From contig JBBSXD010000014.1 of the NCBI GenBank assembly GCA_038045965.1, positions 1-13,632 of the forward strand: a DNA stretch of 13,632 bases. The letters run 5' to 3'. Shown here piece by piece: positions 1 to 5,670 of the stretch; position 1 is the stretch's first letter, and every line of letters starts with the position of its first letter. The notes under the pieces are model-generated. The model searched no databases, was not told the DNA's origin, and saw only the letters and a list, made by a program, of their open reading frames with translations. The translations under genes were made by a program, and so were the position numbers. The stretch is from ARS1285 sp038045965. GTDB lineage: Archaea > Nanobdellota > Nanobdellia > Pacearchaeales > GW2011-AR1.

Positions 1-1
1 T

Positions 2-91
2 GATGGATATTTTTGCGCAAGCTGTGGAAGTGATTTTGAAAGAGCTTATAGTTATATAGAGAATCAAGAAAAGCATCATGGATATATTTAG
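2..91 (+). CDS. C-terminal fragment of a zinc-ribbon-like protein (5' end outside the window)
   Basis: An open frame enters from the left edge and reads 29 codons to a TAG at 89-91. The visible tail contains YFCASCGSDFERAYSY, a CxxC pair in an aromatic setting typical of half of a zinc ribbon, and it ends in HHGYI. The partner cysteine or histidine ligands would lie upstream, or the terminal HH could contribute. No family can be named from 29 residues. It is convergent with the minus-strand operon that ends at 170, and the 78 nt between them can form the structure described at 100-159. It could be a chance open end, but CxxC spacing, amino-acid composition and a stop just before a structured intergenic element support a real gene. 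Confidence 0.55.
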   Translation, partial: DGYFCASCGSDFERAYSYIENQEKHHGYI

Positions 92-99
92 TTAGGACG

Positions 100-159
100 C
101 CTCGCTTTTTGCCGAAGGCAAAAAGTTGCGAACGAAGTGAGCAACCCTTTATGGCGAGG
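100..159 (+). other. predicted three-way-junction RNA or ssDNA structure in a convergent intergenic gap
   Basis: Three helices abut. P1 pairs 100-105 (CCTCGC) with 154-159 (GCGAGG). P2 pairs 106-113 with 117-124 (TTTTTGCC/GGCAAAAA) around a GAA triloop. P3 pairs 125-129 with 141-145 (GTTGC/GCAAC), continues through two opposed GA/GA mismatches (130-131 with 139-140) into AC/GT, and closes another GAA triloop. Only 146-153 is unpaired at the junction. As plus-strand RNA it would sit in the 3' untranslated region of the fragment ending at 91. It could act as a transcript-end signal, an independent structured RNA or a dispersed palindromic repeat. The pairing is read directly from the sequence; function is unknown. 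Confidence 0.5.
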
Positions 160-169
160 AGGATGTCAC

Positions 170-706
170 TTAAGAAGTTATAGTTTTATTCTTGTAAATT
201 ATTTTAATAGATTCTTTATTTACATCTAATAGTTCAACAATTCTAGCTCCTCCAAATTCACTTAGTTTTACTTTTACATTTTCAATTCTTCTTTCAAACC
301 TAGCATTTCTTTCAAAAAAATATTGTTCAATCCCATATTCAACTCTCATGTTCTGTCTTGAAATTGAAGTTATTTTTCCTCTGATAAAAGTTTCTTTATT
401 TGGTTTTACAAATGATAATTCTTTATATCTAGAAGTTTCATTTTCATCTTTTTCTAATATTACATAAATTGTATCACCAATCTTTGCAGTCTCATTTAAA
501 GGAATAGTATTTATTTCATATCCTATTGTCATATATTGTCCTCTGATTATATCAAAAGGATCAACAGGCATAGTAGAAAGCACAATTTCTTCTCCACCAA
601 TAAGAGGAAATGACACATATAATAAAAACCCGCCTAAAATCAATAATAATATTAATATGACTATTATTAATTTGATATATTCATTTTTTGAAGATATTTC
701 TGTCAT
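170..706 (-). CDS. GDYXXLXY-family membrane-anchored protein
   Basis: Encodes 178 aa. A transmembrane helix at residues 11-31 is followed by an extracytoplasmic beta-rich domain. The family signature appears as DPFDIIRGQYMTIGYEI (residues 49-65; the usual GDYxxLxY reads GQYMTIGY here) and as YGIEQYFFER (124-133), matching the conserved GIErfFvpE-like segment. The start is the ATG at 704-706: the frame stays open further upstream, but that would overlap the preceding gene by 86 nt, whereas this ATG lies one nucleotide after that gene's TAA, suggesting translational coupling. The neighbouring DUF2157 gene is the expected partner; in many bacteria DUF2157, DUF4401 and GDYXXLXY domains are adjacent or fused. 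Biochemical role unknown. It is the last gene of the minus-strand operon. Confidence 0.85.
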   Translation of the reverse strand: MTEISSKNEYIKLIIVILILLLILGGFLLYVSFPLIGGEEIVLSTMPVDPFDIIRGQYMTIGYEINTIPLNETAKIGDTIYVILEKDENETSRYKELSFVKPNKETFIRGKITSISRQNMRVEYGIEQYFFERNARFERRIENVKVKLSEFGGARIVELLDVNKESIKIIYKNKTITS

Positions 707-707
707 T

Positions 708-2246
708 TTAATAAATTTTATAATTTGTTTGTTGTTTTTGATCTGTTTTCTCGATGAGGCTTTTTCTCCATTTTTCAATTCCCCATCCACCAAAAATAAG
801 AATTATTCCTCCAATTATTGATAATATAGCAAAGCTAGTATATCCACTGAGACCTATCCAGAATCCAATATATCTAGTTATAATATCTAAAACAAAAAAT
901 AAAATTCCTAAATTAACTAATTTTGAAGATTTATATCTGACTCCATAACCAATAGCAGAGAGAATAATTATAATGAATAATATATTGTCGATTGTCCATA
1001 TAAACCAGAGTTTTAATGGAATATCTCTTACACCATAATAACCTCTACTTGCCTGCCATCCACATATATCTTTGCTTATACAATATTCTCTCTGGTTATC
1101 ATATTGAGAGCAAGCTTCTTGTTGTTTACTATAATCTTTATTTGGATTTATGGTACCATCTTTATTTGAATAGTCTTGATTGCAGTATCCTTCACCTCCA
1201 TCTGTATTATAAAATGTCCAGTTGCATTTTAATTGTTGTGGAGCATTTTCACATGAAGTTTGATTCCTAAAATTTTCACAATGAAGTCGATCGCAACGAT
1301 CTTTTTCCCACGAGCAAATTTGATTCGGAAGATTAATTGTATTACATTCTTTCTCGTTTTTAATATCATAACAACTTTTTAGATAGCAAGTTCCTAGAGA
1401 GCTTGATACAATGCTTGCAGAGAAAATTAGTGTAATCAATAAAAAAATAATTATTATAAAACTCAAAACTTCCTTTCCAGTTAGTTTTGTTTTATCTAAA
1501 GACATAATTATTCCAACTGCGCTTGTAATAATAGCAATTAAAGAGATAGTTATTAAAAATATCAATGTTCCAGTTGTTAGCTCGAGACCAGAAGGCCATA
1601 ATAATGGTAGTAGCGTTTGAAAGCTTAAAATGTAAGCAAATAACAGAATATAAAATGCTGTCCAAAATCTATACACATTAAAAAATTTGTGATCTTTTGA
1701 TTTATGAATCTGAGTTAGTCCATAAAATAAAACTCCGACTGCTAAATAAATAATTGCAAGAAGTCCCAATGGAAGATTATCTATATTTGGAATACCAAAA
1801 AATCCAGTCCCTTTTTCATAAAAAGCAAAGAATTGTAAACTTATCCAGACTAAAAATTCTGATAGGACTATTATTAAACTTGGTGATGTATTAAAAATAT
1901 AAGAGGCAAATAAAATACCTACCCAAGCAATAATTAATAGGTTAGCAGTTCCTTGAAGAGTAATACTAGTGGAGAATATTTGTGCTATTAAAAAAATACT
2001 TAAAGTGTATATTATTGCTCCTAAAAATAAAAGAGAATCTCCTATTTTCCTGTAATTATGAATTCTAAATAAAACTCCCGCAGAGTAAGATATTATTGTT
2101 ATAAAAATTAAAATTATAATTTTTAGAATGCTTGAGATATCATGCCAATTCATTGCTAAGAGCCATGCAATTCCTAAACCAATTAAGATAGCTCCAATAG
2201 TTGCAACAATAGAACCAAAAGACACTTTATGATCATCTTCTTCCAT
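708..2246 (-). CDS. DUF2157 multi-pass membrane protein with cysteine-rich external insert
   Basis: Encodes 512 aa. The N-terminal hydrophobic segments with IGLGIAWLLAMNWHDI (residues 22-37) match the DUF2157 signature (glycine-rich helix, then A-x-NW-x-x-I). About ten hydrophobic helices follow up to residue 284, and the C-terminus has NLGILFFVLDIITRYIGFW and GGWGIEKWRKSLI, also family-like. Between the helices ending near 284 and starting near 411 lies a soluble loop of about 125 residues with 12 cysteines (287, 292, 301, 311, 318, 323, 332, 341, 355, 379, 389, 395). It is arranged as two and a half copies of a C-x8-C-x(8-9)-C-x-W...C pattern, likely disulfide-bonded outside the cell. This insert is not part of the usual family. 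It is followed one nucleotide later by the GDYXXLXY gene and preceded six nucleotides upstream by the kinase gene. Function unknown. Confidence 0.85.
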   Translation of the reverse strand: MEEDDHKVSFGSIVATIGAILIGLGIAWLLAMNWHDISSILKIIILIFITIISYSAGVLFRIHNYRKIGDSLLFLGAIIYTLSIFLIAQIFSTSITLQGTANLLIIAWVGILFASYIFNTSPSLIIVLSEFLVWISLQFFAFYEKGTGFFGIPNIDNLPLGLLAIIYLAVGVLFYGLTQIHKSKDHKFFNVYRFWTAFYILLFAYILSFQTLLPLLWPSGLELTTGTLIFLITISLIAIITSAVGIIMSLDKTKLTGKEVLSFIIIIFLLITLIFSASIVSSSLGTCYLKSCYDIKNEKECNTINLPNQICSWEKDRCDRLHCENFRNQTSCENAPQQLKCNWTFYNTDGGEGYCNQDYSNKDGTINPNKDYSKQQEACSQYDNQREYCISKDICGWQASRGYYGVRDIPLKLWFIWTIDNILFIIIILSAIGYGVRYKSSKLVNLGILFFVLDIITRYIGFWIGLSGYTSFAILSIIGGIILIFGGWGIEKWRKSLIEKTDQKQQTNYKIY

Positions 2247-2252
2247 TATTTT

Positions 2253-3359
2253 TTATAAGTGAGGATAGTTTAAAAAGTTATTTAATTCTTTCAAATATAG
2301 ATTTATTTTTTTAGGATCAAATTCTTTATCTTTTAAGACATTCAAAGCAAAATTAATTAATTTTTTTCTAATTAAATTTGCTTTTTTTGATGACCCAAAA
2401 AATTCATCATTATAGAATAAAGGGTTAGTTATAACTGAGATTCTGAAAGCGATGTATGGTGCCATGATTTTTCTCATCTCTTTATCTTTTGTTTGTTTAA
2501 AATAATTATTCCAAAATAAATCAAAAATCTCTTTGAAAGATCCTTCAAATTTTTGGTTTGTGATTAAAGAATACATTATAGGATTAATTGCAAATGCAAT
2601 TATGTCATCAGCAGGTTCTCCAAATCTGCCTTTTGATCTGTCCAAAATAATTAATTCATTATTATTAAACCATAAATTTCCTGGATGGTAATCTGCATGT
2701 ATCTCTGATAATCTATGAGTTAAATTTCTAGATTTTCTCCAGAAATTTATACTAAGCTTTATAATTTCTAACCATTCTTTTTCAAATTGTTTGAATGCAT
2801 TTTCTGGATGCATATCTAATAATCCTATTAAACTACATCCGCTCCCTATAGTATCTCTTATTTTTCTTCTATATAGCGAAGTAGATTTATGTTTGTTTTT
2901 ATGTAATTCAACTAAAAAATCAGATATTATTTTTATTTTATTCTTAGTTTTCTCTTCTAATAATCTTGATTTTCTTATATTCTCAAAATCTTTAAATAAA
3001 TCTTCTCCTTTTGCCTCTTCCATTAATATATAAAACTCTTTAGTATCTCCTATTGAAGTTAAACTGTCATTATTATTATGGGCTATTACATCTTCTGATT
3101 TAATGTGACTTTCCATTTTGTTATAATTATCATGGGCTTCTAATAGTGATGAAGCTCTATCAGAATAATGATCCATTCCTAGATTTTCTTTGAATAATGA
3201 TTTAAGAATGAGAGTTTTATCTTTATTATCTAATTTGAATTTAAGTCTATATCCAGTTCCAAAGACACCAGACCCTAATTTTTCTATTTTTATTTCAGAG
3301 ATATTCTTTTTGTATTTATTTTTAAGATATTTTTCTATTTCCTTTTCTTTTATGTCCAT
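2253..3359 (-). CDS. APH/choline-kinase-like small-molecule phosphotransferase
   Basis: Encodes 368 aa from the ATG at 3357-3359; an in-frame TTG two codons earlier is a weaker alternative start. The fold is a protein-kinase-like phosphotransferase of the APH superfamily. It has a glycine-rich loop LGSGVFGTGYRLKF (28-41), a probable ATP-binding lysine K53 in LILKSLF, the catalytic loop EIHADYHPGNLWF (219-231; H221, D223, N228) and the metal-binding segment IILDRSKGRFGEPADDI (237-253; D240). HxDxxxxN followed by I-x-D is the hallmark of the family, whose substrates include aminoglycosides, choline, homoserine, thiamine and sugars. The substrate cannot be read from the sequence. The 5' end overlaps the upstream HD-domain gene by 38 nt in another frame, so the two are co-transcribed and probably functionally linked. 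Confidence 0.82.
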   Translation of the reverse strand: MDIKEKEIEKYLKNKYKKNISEIKIEKLGSGVFGTGYRLKFKLDNKDKTLILKSLFKENLGMDHYSDRASSLLEAHDNYNKMESHIKSEDVIAHNNNDSLTSIGDTKEFYILMEEAKGEDLFKDFENIRKSRLLEEKTKNKIKIISDFLVELHKNKHKSTSLYRRKIRDTIGSGCSLIGLLDMHPENAFKQFEKEWLEIIKLSINFWRKSRNLTHRLSEIHADYHPGNLWFNNNELIILDRSKGRFGEPADDIIAFAINPIMYSLITNQKFEGSFKEIFDLFWNNYFKQTKDKEMRKIMAPYIAFRISVITNPLFYNDEFFGSSKKANLIRKKLINFALNVLKDKEFDPKKINLYLKELNNFLNYPHL

Positions 3360-4008
3360 AATCAAATTTTTTAAAAATATTTTCTAGATTATTCATTCTA
3401 GATTCTTTTTCTAGTTCTTCTATTCTAGATTCATATTTTGGTTTTGCTAAATTTTTGAAATAACGCATTTCTATATAATTGAATGTTAATTTTGTGTGTT
3501 CTAATATTCCTTTTATAATGTTTTCTTCTTTTTTATTAGGTTTTAATCTACATGCAAATTCTGTTAAAGATGGTAAAGGCCAGTCAAAAAATTGCATAGC
3601 ATCCACATCATTTAATATGTAATTTTCTAATGGAATTTTTTTATATTTACTTCTATTTAAGTTTCCATCATGTGTCCATATTGCATCTACAATTCTTTCC
3701 ATGTAATAATCGTCTATTCCTATCTCTTTTAAAATATCTGGAGCAATTCTTATTCCTCTTATTATATGATCTTTTTCATCTGATTCATATCTTTTAGTAT
3801 ATCCTATATCATGTAACAGTCCGCTTAATTCACAAACAATAGGATCTATTTTATTATCTCTTTTTGATAGATATTTTCCATAAATAAAACAATTTCTTGC
3901 GACAGGTCTTACATGATCTTCAAAATAAATATCAGAATTGGGAGTCATATTTTTTACCATAGCATATATCATTATTCTTTTTTCTTCTGTAATTTCTAAT
4001 TTTTTCAT
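3322..4008 (-). CDS. HD-domain metal-dependent phosphohydrolase
   Basis: Encodes 228 aa. Metal-ligand motifs of the HD superfamily appear in order: H32 in EDHVRPVARN, the HD doublet H66-D67 in LSGLLHDIGY, H81 in DHIIRGIRIA, H113-D114 in IWTHDGN, and D134/D136 in ILNDVDAMQFFD. The helical core spans about residues 28-145. The C-terminal 80 residues are helical and charged, with a lysine-rich end. HD proteins hydrolyse nucleotides, cyclic nucleotides or other phosphoesters; the substrate here is undetermined. It is the first gene of the four-gene minus operon, with an ATG about 24 nt downstream of a TATA-like box and no Shine-Dalgarno motif. Its last 38 nt overlap the start of the kinase gene. 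Confidence 0.82.
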   Translation of the reverse strand: MKKLEITEEKRIMIYAMVKNMTPNSDIYFEDHVRPVARNCFIYGKYLSKRDNKIDPIVCELSGLLHDIGYTKRYESDEKDHIIRGIRIAPDILKEIGIDDYYMERIVDAIWTHDGNLNRSKYKKIPLENYILNDVDAMQFFDWPLPSLTEFACRLKPNKKEENIIKGILEHTKLTFNYIEMRYFKNLAKPKYESRIEELEKESRMNNLENIFKKFDYGHKRKGNRKIS

Positions 4009-4026
4009 ATCTTTTATTTACAAATA

Positions 4027-4034
4027 AATATTTA
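4027..4034 (-). promoter_or_regulatory. TATA-like box of the minus-strand operon
   Basis: On the minus strand this reads TAAATATT within CTTAAATATTTATT. Its centre is about 22-24 nt upstream of the ATG at 4008, as expected for an archaeal TATA box on a leaderless or nearly leaderless message. A second A/T-rich match (ATATAAAC, about 4037-4044) lies slightly further upstream and would give a leader of about 7 nt. In such an A+T-rich region the box is a positional inference. Confidence 0.4.
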
Positions 4035-4067
4035 AGTTTATATTTCCTTTATTATATTTATCAGAAG

Positions 4068-4075
4068 TATTATAA
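4068..4075 (+). promoter_or_regulatory. TATA-like box of the RNA methyltransferase gene
   Basis: TATTATAA is centred about 26 nt before the ATG at 4098, consistent with leaderless transcription. It shares the 89-nt divergent region with the minus operon's promoter. No Shine-Dalgarno-like purine run precedes the ATG (TTAAATTTTTT), which supports leaderless translation. Confidence 0.45.
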
Positions 4076-4097
4076 CCTTTAATTTCTTAAATTTTTT

Positions 4098-5063
4098 ATG
4101 AAGATAAAAAATTATGATCCTAAACCAAAATTTGTAGAAAGAATTAACGATTTACTTGAAAATGAAGAAGATGTTAGTAAGTTTTTCGATGTTGCTAAAA
4201 CTCAGCCAAGAAAATCTATAAGATGCAATACATTAAAGATTAGTCCTGAAGAATTGATAAATAGATTAAAAGAAAAAGGATGGAATGTTGAACAACCTTT
4301 CTCGAATTTTCCTGAAATTATCATTGTAAAAAGTGAATTAAATCCTGGAGAAATTGGAAAGACAAAAGAGCATATTTTAGGATATTATTATGTGCAGGAA
4401 ATTACTAGTATGATGCCAGTTATAGCTTTAAATCCTAGAAGCAATGAAAATATTTTAGATTTATGTGCTGCGCCAGGAAGTAAAACAACTCAAATGGCTT
4501 CTATAATGAATAATATCGGAAGTATTATTGCAAATGATGTTTCTATAGGAAGAATTAGAATATTGGTTTCTAATTTAGAAAAATGTGGAGTTACAAATAC
4601 TATTGTAGTTAGACATAATGCAGTCGAATTATGCGAAAAATTTAAAAAATTAAAAATCAAATTTGATAAAATATTAGTTGATGCTCCCTGCTCTGGCGAA
4701 GGAAATTTAAGATGCAGTAAGAGAACTTTATTAGAATGGTCTGAAGGATTACTTAATAGTTTAAGTAGAAAACAAAAAAAAATTCTAAGTTCGGCAGCAG
4801 AATTGTTAAAAGAAAATGGAGAAATTATTTATTCTACTTGCACTTATGCTCCTGAAGAAAACGAATCAGTAATTCAGAGTTTAATAGATAAAAATAATTT
4901 TGAAGCAGTTCCTATTTATTTGCCTTTGAAAACTCGTCCTGGGATTTTAGAATGGAAAAAAGAAAAATATGATAAAAGTTTAGTTAATGCAAAAAGAATT
5001 TATCATCATGATAATGATATGGAAGGATTTTTTGTTTGCAAGTTGAAAAAGAAAAATTTATAA
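4098..5063 (+). CDS. NOL1/NOP2/Sun (NSUN) family RNA cytosine-C5 methyltransferase
   Basis: Encodes 321 aa. It is a SAM-dependent enzyme making 5-methylcytosine in tRNA or rRNA. The N-terminal RNA-binding part includes the family segment RCNTLK (42-47) and the EHILGYYYVQEITSMMPV stretch (91-108). The Rossmann-like catalytic domain has motif I ILDLCAAPGSKTTQMA (119-134), motif IV VDAPCSGEGNLR (194-205; C198, the cysteine thought to assist product release) and motif VI IIYSTCTYAPEENE (243-256; C248, the expected nucleophile). It ends with the usual MEGFFVCKL strand (308-316). Length and layout match archaeal Trm4-like enzymes. I cannot tell a tRNA from an rRNA target. It is divergent from the minus operon and followed by strong dyad structures. 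Confidence 0.93.
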   Translation: MKIKNYDPKPKFVERINDLLENEEDVSKFFDVAKTQPRKSIRCNTLKISPEELINRLKEKGWNVEQPFSNFPEIIIVKSELNPGEIGKTKEHILGYYYVQEITSMMPVIALNPRSNENILDLCAAPGSKTTQMASIMNNIGSIIANDVSIGRIRILVSNLEKCGVTNTIVVRHNAVELCEKFKKLKIKFDKILVDAPCSGEGNLRCSKRTLLEWSEGLLNSLSRKQKKILSSAAELLKENGEIIYSTCTYAPEENESVIQSLIDKNNFEAVPIYLPLKTRPGILEWKKEKYDKSLVNAKRIYHHDNDMEGFFVCKLKKKNL

Positions 5064-5075
5064 TTTAAATATCAG

Positions 5076-5131
5076 AAAAAATTTCCGAAAAATCGCTGAT
5101 CGGCGATTTTTCTTTCAAATTGAAATTTTTT
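5076..5131 (+). terminator. nested hairpin after the methyltransferase gene, probable transcript end
   Basis: An inner 10-bp hairpin pairs 5087-5096 (GAAAAATCGC) with 5103-5112 (GCGATTTTTC) around a 6-nt loop. An outer 10-bp helix pairs 5076-5085 (AAAAAATTTC) with 5122-5131 (GAAATTTTTT), ending in a run of seven Ts (5126-5132). It starts 13 nt after the stop codon. A T-run after a stop codon fits archaeal termination, and the hairpin may stabilise the 3' end. Confidence 0.5.
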
Positions 5132-5138
5132 GGGATGC

Positions 5139-5184
5139 TCCGAAACGACCTCACCATAAATGGTGAGGTTTTCAACGTTTCGGA
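5139..5184 (+). repeat. two-tier inverted repeat upstream of the 120-aa gene
   Basis: The outer stem TCCGAAACG/CGTTTCGGA (5139-5147 with 5176-5184) encloses an inner stem CCTCACCA/TGGTGAGG (5149-5156 with 5161-5168) with a TAAA loop and an asymmetric internal bulge (one nt against TTTTCAA). The G+C content is much higher than its surroundings. It lies 9 nt upstream of the TATA-like box for the next gene, so it could be a second terminator, a DNA operator dyad or a small structured RNA. Confidence 0.5.
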
Positions 5185-5192
5185 CATAAATA

Positions 5193-5200
5193 TTTATAAA
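5193..5200 (+). promoter_or_regulatory. TATA-like box of the 120-aa gene
   Basis: TTTATAAA within AAATATTTATAAATAAA is centred 25 nt upstream of the ATG at 5222, the spacing expected for a leaderless archaeal transcript. The ATG is preceded by CAGTAATTAA, with no Shine-Dalgarno-like motif. Confidence 0.55.
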
Positions 5201-5221
5201 TAAAATTATCACAGTAATTAA

Positions 5222-5584
5222 ATGAGACATAGTTTAGAGGGGAGTATATCAGAATTAAAGAAAATTTTAGATATAGCAAAAGAAGAAGGTACTTTCTTAA
5301 ATGAAGATTATTGTAAAAGAGAATTGCAAAATAAAATTAATTTGGCTTCTATGGATATAATATTTAATTATTCTCGTCGTTTTAGAAATTCACAAAAAGA
5401 CTTTGAAGATAGTTTTGATGTTATTAAAAGCTCAATTGAATTATTAATGGGAAGTACTTTACCTAAATCTCAAATCGGGAGGGCTAATGATATTGTTAAC
5501 CTTGCTGCTAAACAAAAAAATCCTAAGTTAAAAATACCTTATAGGTGCATAGAATACCTTTCTGGATATATAAATTTAGAATAA
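5222..5584 (+). CDS. hypothetical protein, 120 aa, mostly helical
   Basis: I do not recognise a family. The 120-residue product is predicted mainly alpha-helical and soluble: an N-terminal helix SISELKKILDIAKEEG (8-23), an ELQNKINLASMDIIFNYSRRF segment around 34-54, another helix near DSFDVIKSSIELLMG (63-77), and a C-terminal IPYRCIEYLSGYINLE. Two isolated cysteines, no transmembrane segment and no signal peptide are visible. Codon use resembles its neighbours, and a well-placed TATA-like box supports expression as a single gene. It sits between a structured intergenic region and gatD, about 86 nt before the latter, with a T6 run at 5591-5596 soon after its stop. Function cannot be inferred. 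Confidence 0.7.
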   Translation: MRHSLEGSISELKKILDIAKEEGTFLNEDYCKRELQNKINLASMDIIFNYSRRFRNSQKDFEDSFDVIKSSIELLMGSTLPKSQIGRANDIVNLAAKQKNPKLKIPYRCIEYLSGYINLE

Positions 5585-5643
5585 AATATATTTTTTGATG
5601 AATAGAATAGAATAATTCTGAGGGATTATTTTATAACAACTTT

Positions 5644-5651
5644 TTTATATT
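5644..5651 (+). promoter_or_regulatory. TATA-like box of gatD
   Basis: TTTATATT is centred about 23 nt before the gatD ATG. An alternative, TTTTATAA at 5629-5636, would give a leader of about 14 nt. The sequence just before the ATG (TTTCTTTATTATTC) has no Shine-Dalgarno motif. Confidence 0.4.
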
Positions 5652-5670
5652 AAGTTTTTCTTTATTATTC

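Noticed and set aside
707..793. Longer start for the GDYXXLXY gene at 793
   Set aside because: It would overlap the upstream gene by 86 nt and add a polar tail before the membrane helix; the ATG at 704-706 directly follows the upstream stop.
754..1620. Plus-strand open frames opposite the DUF2157 gene
   Set aside because: They lie antisense to a strongly supported membrane-protein gene, have no family motifs, and reflect the A+T-rich composition.
2791..3387. Plus-strand open frames opposite the kinase gene
   Set aside because: The minus-strand frame carries the full phosphotransferase motif set; the opposite frames are low-complexity hydrophobic shadows.
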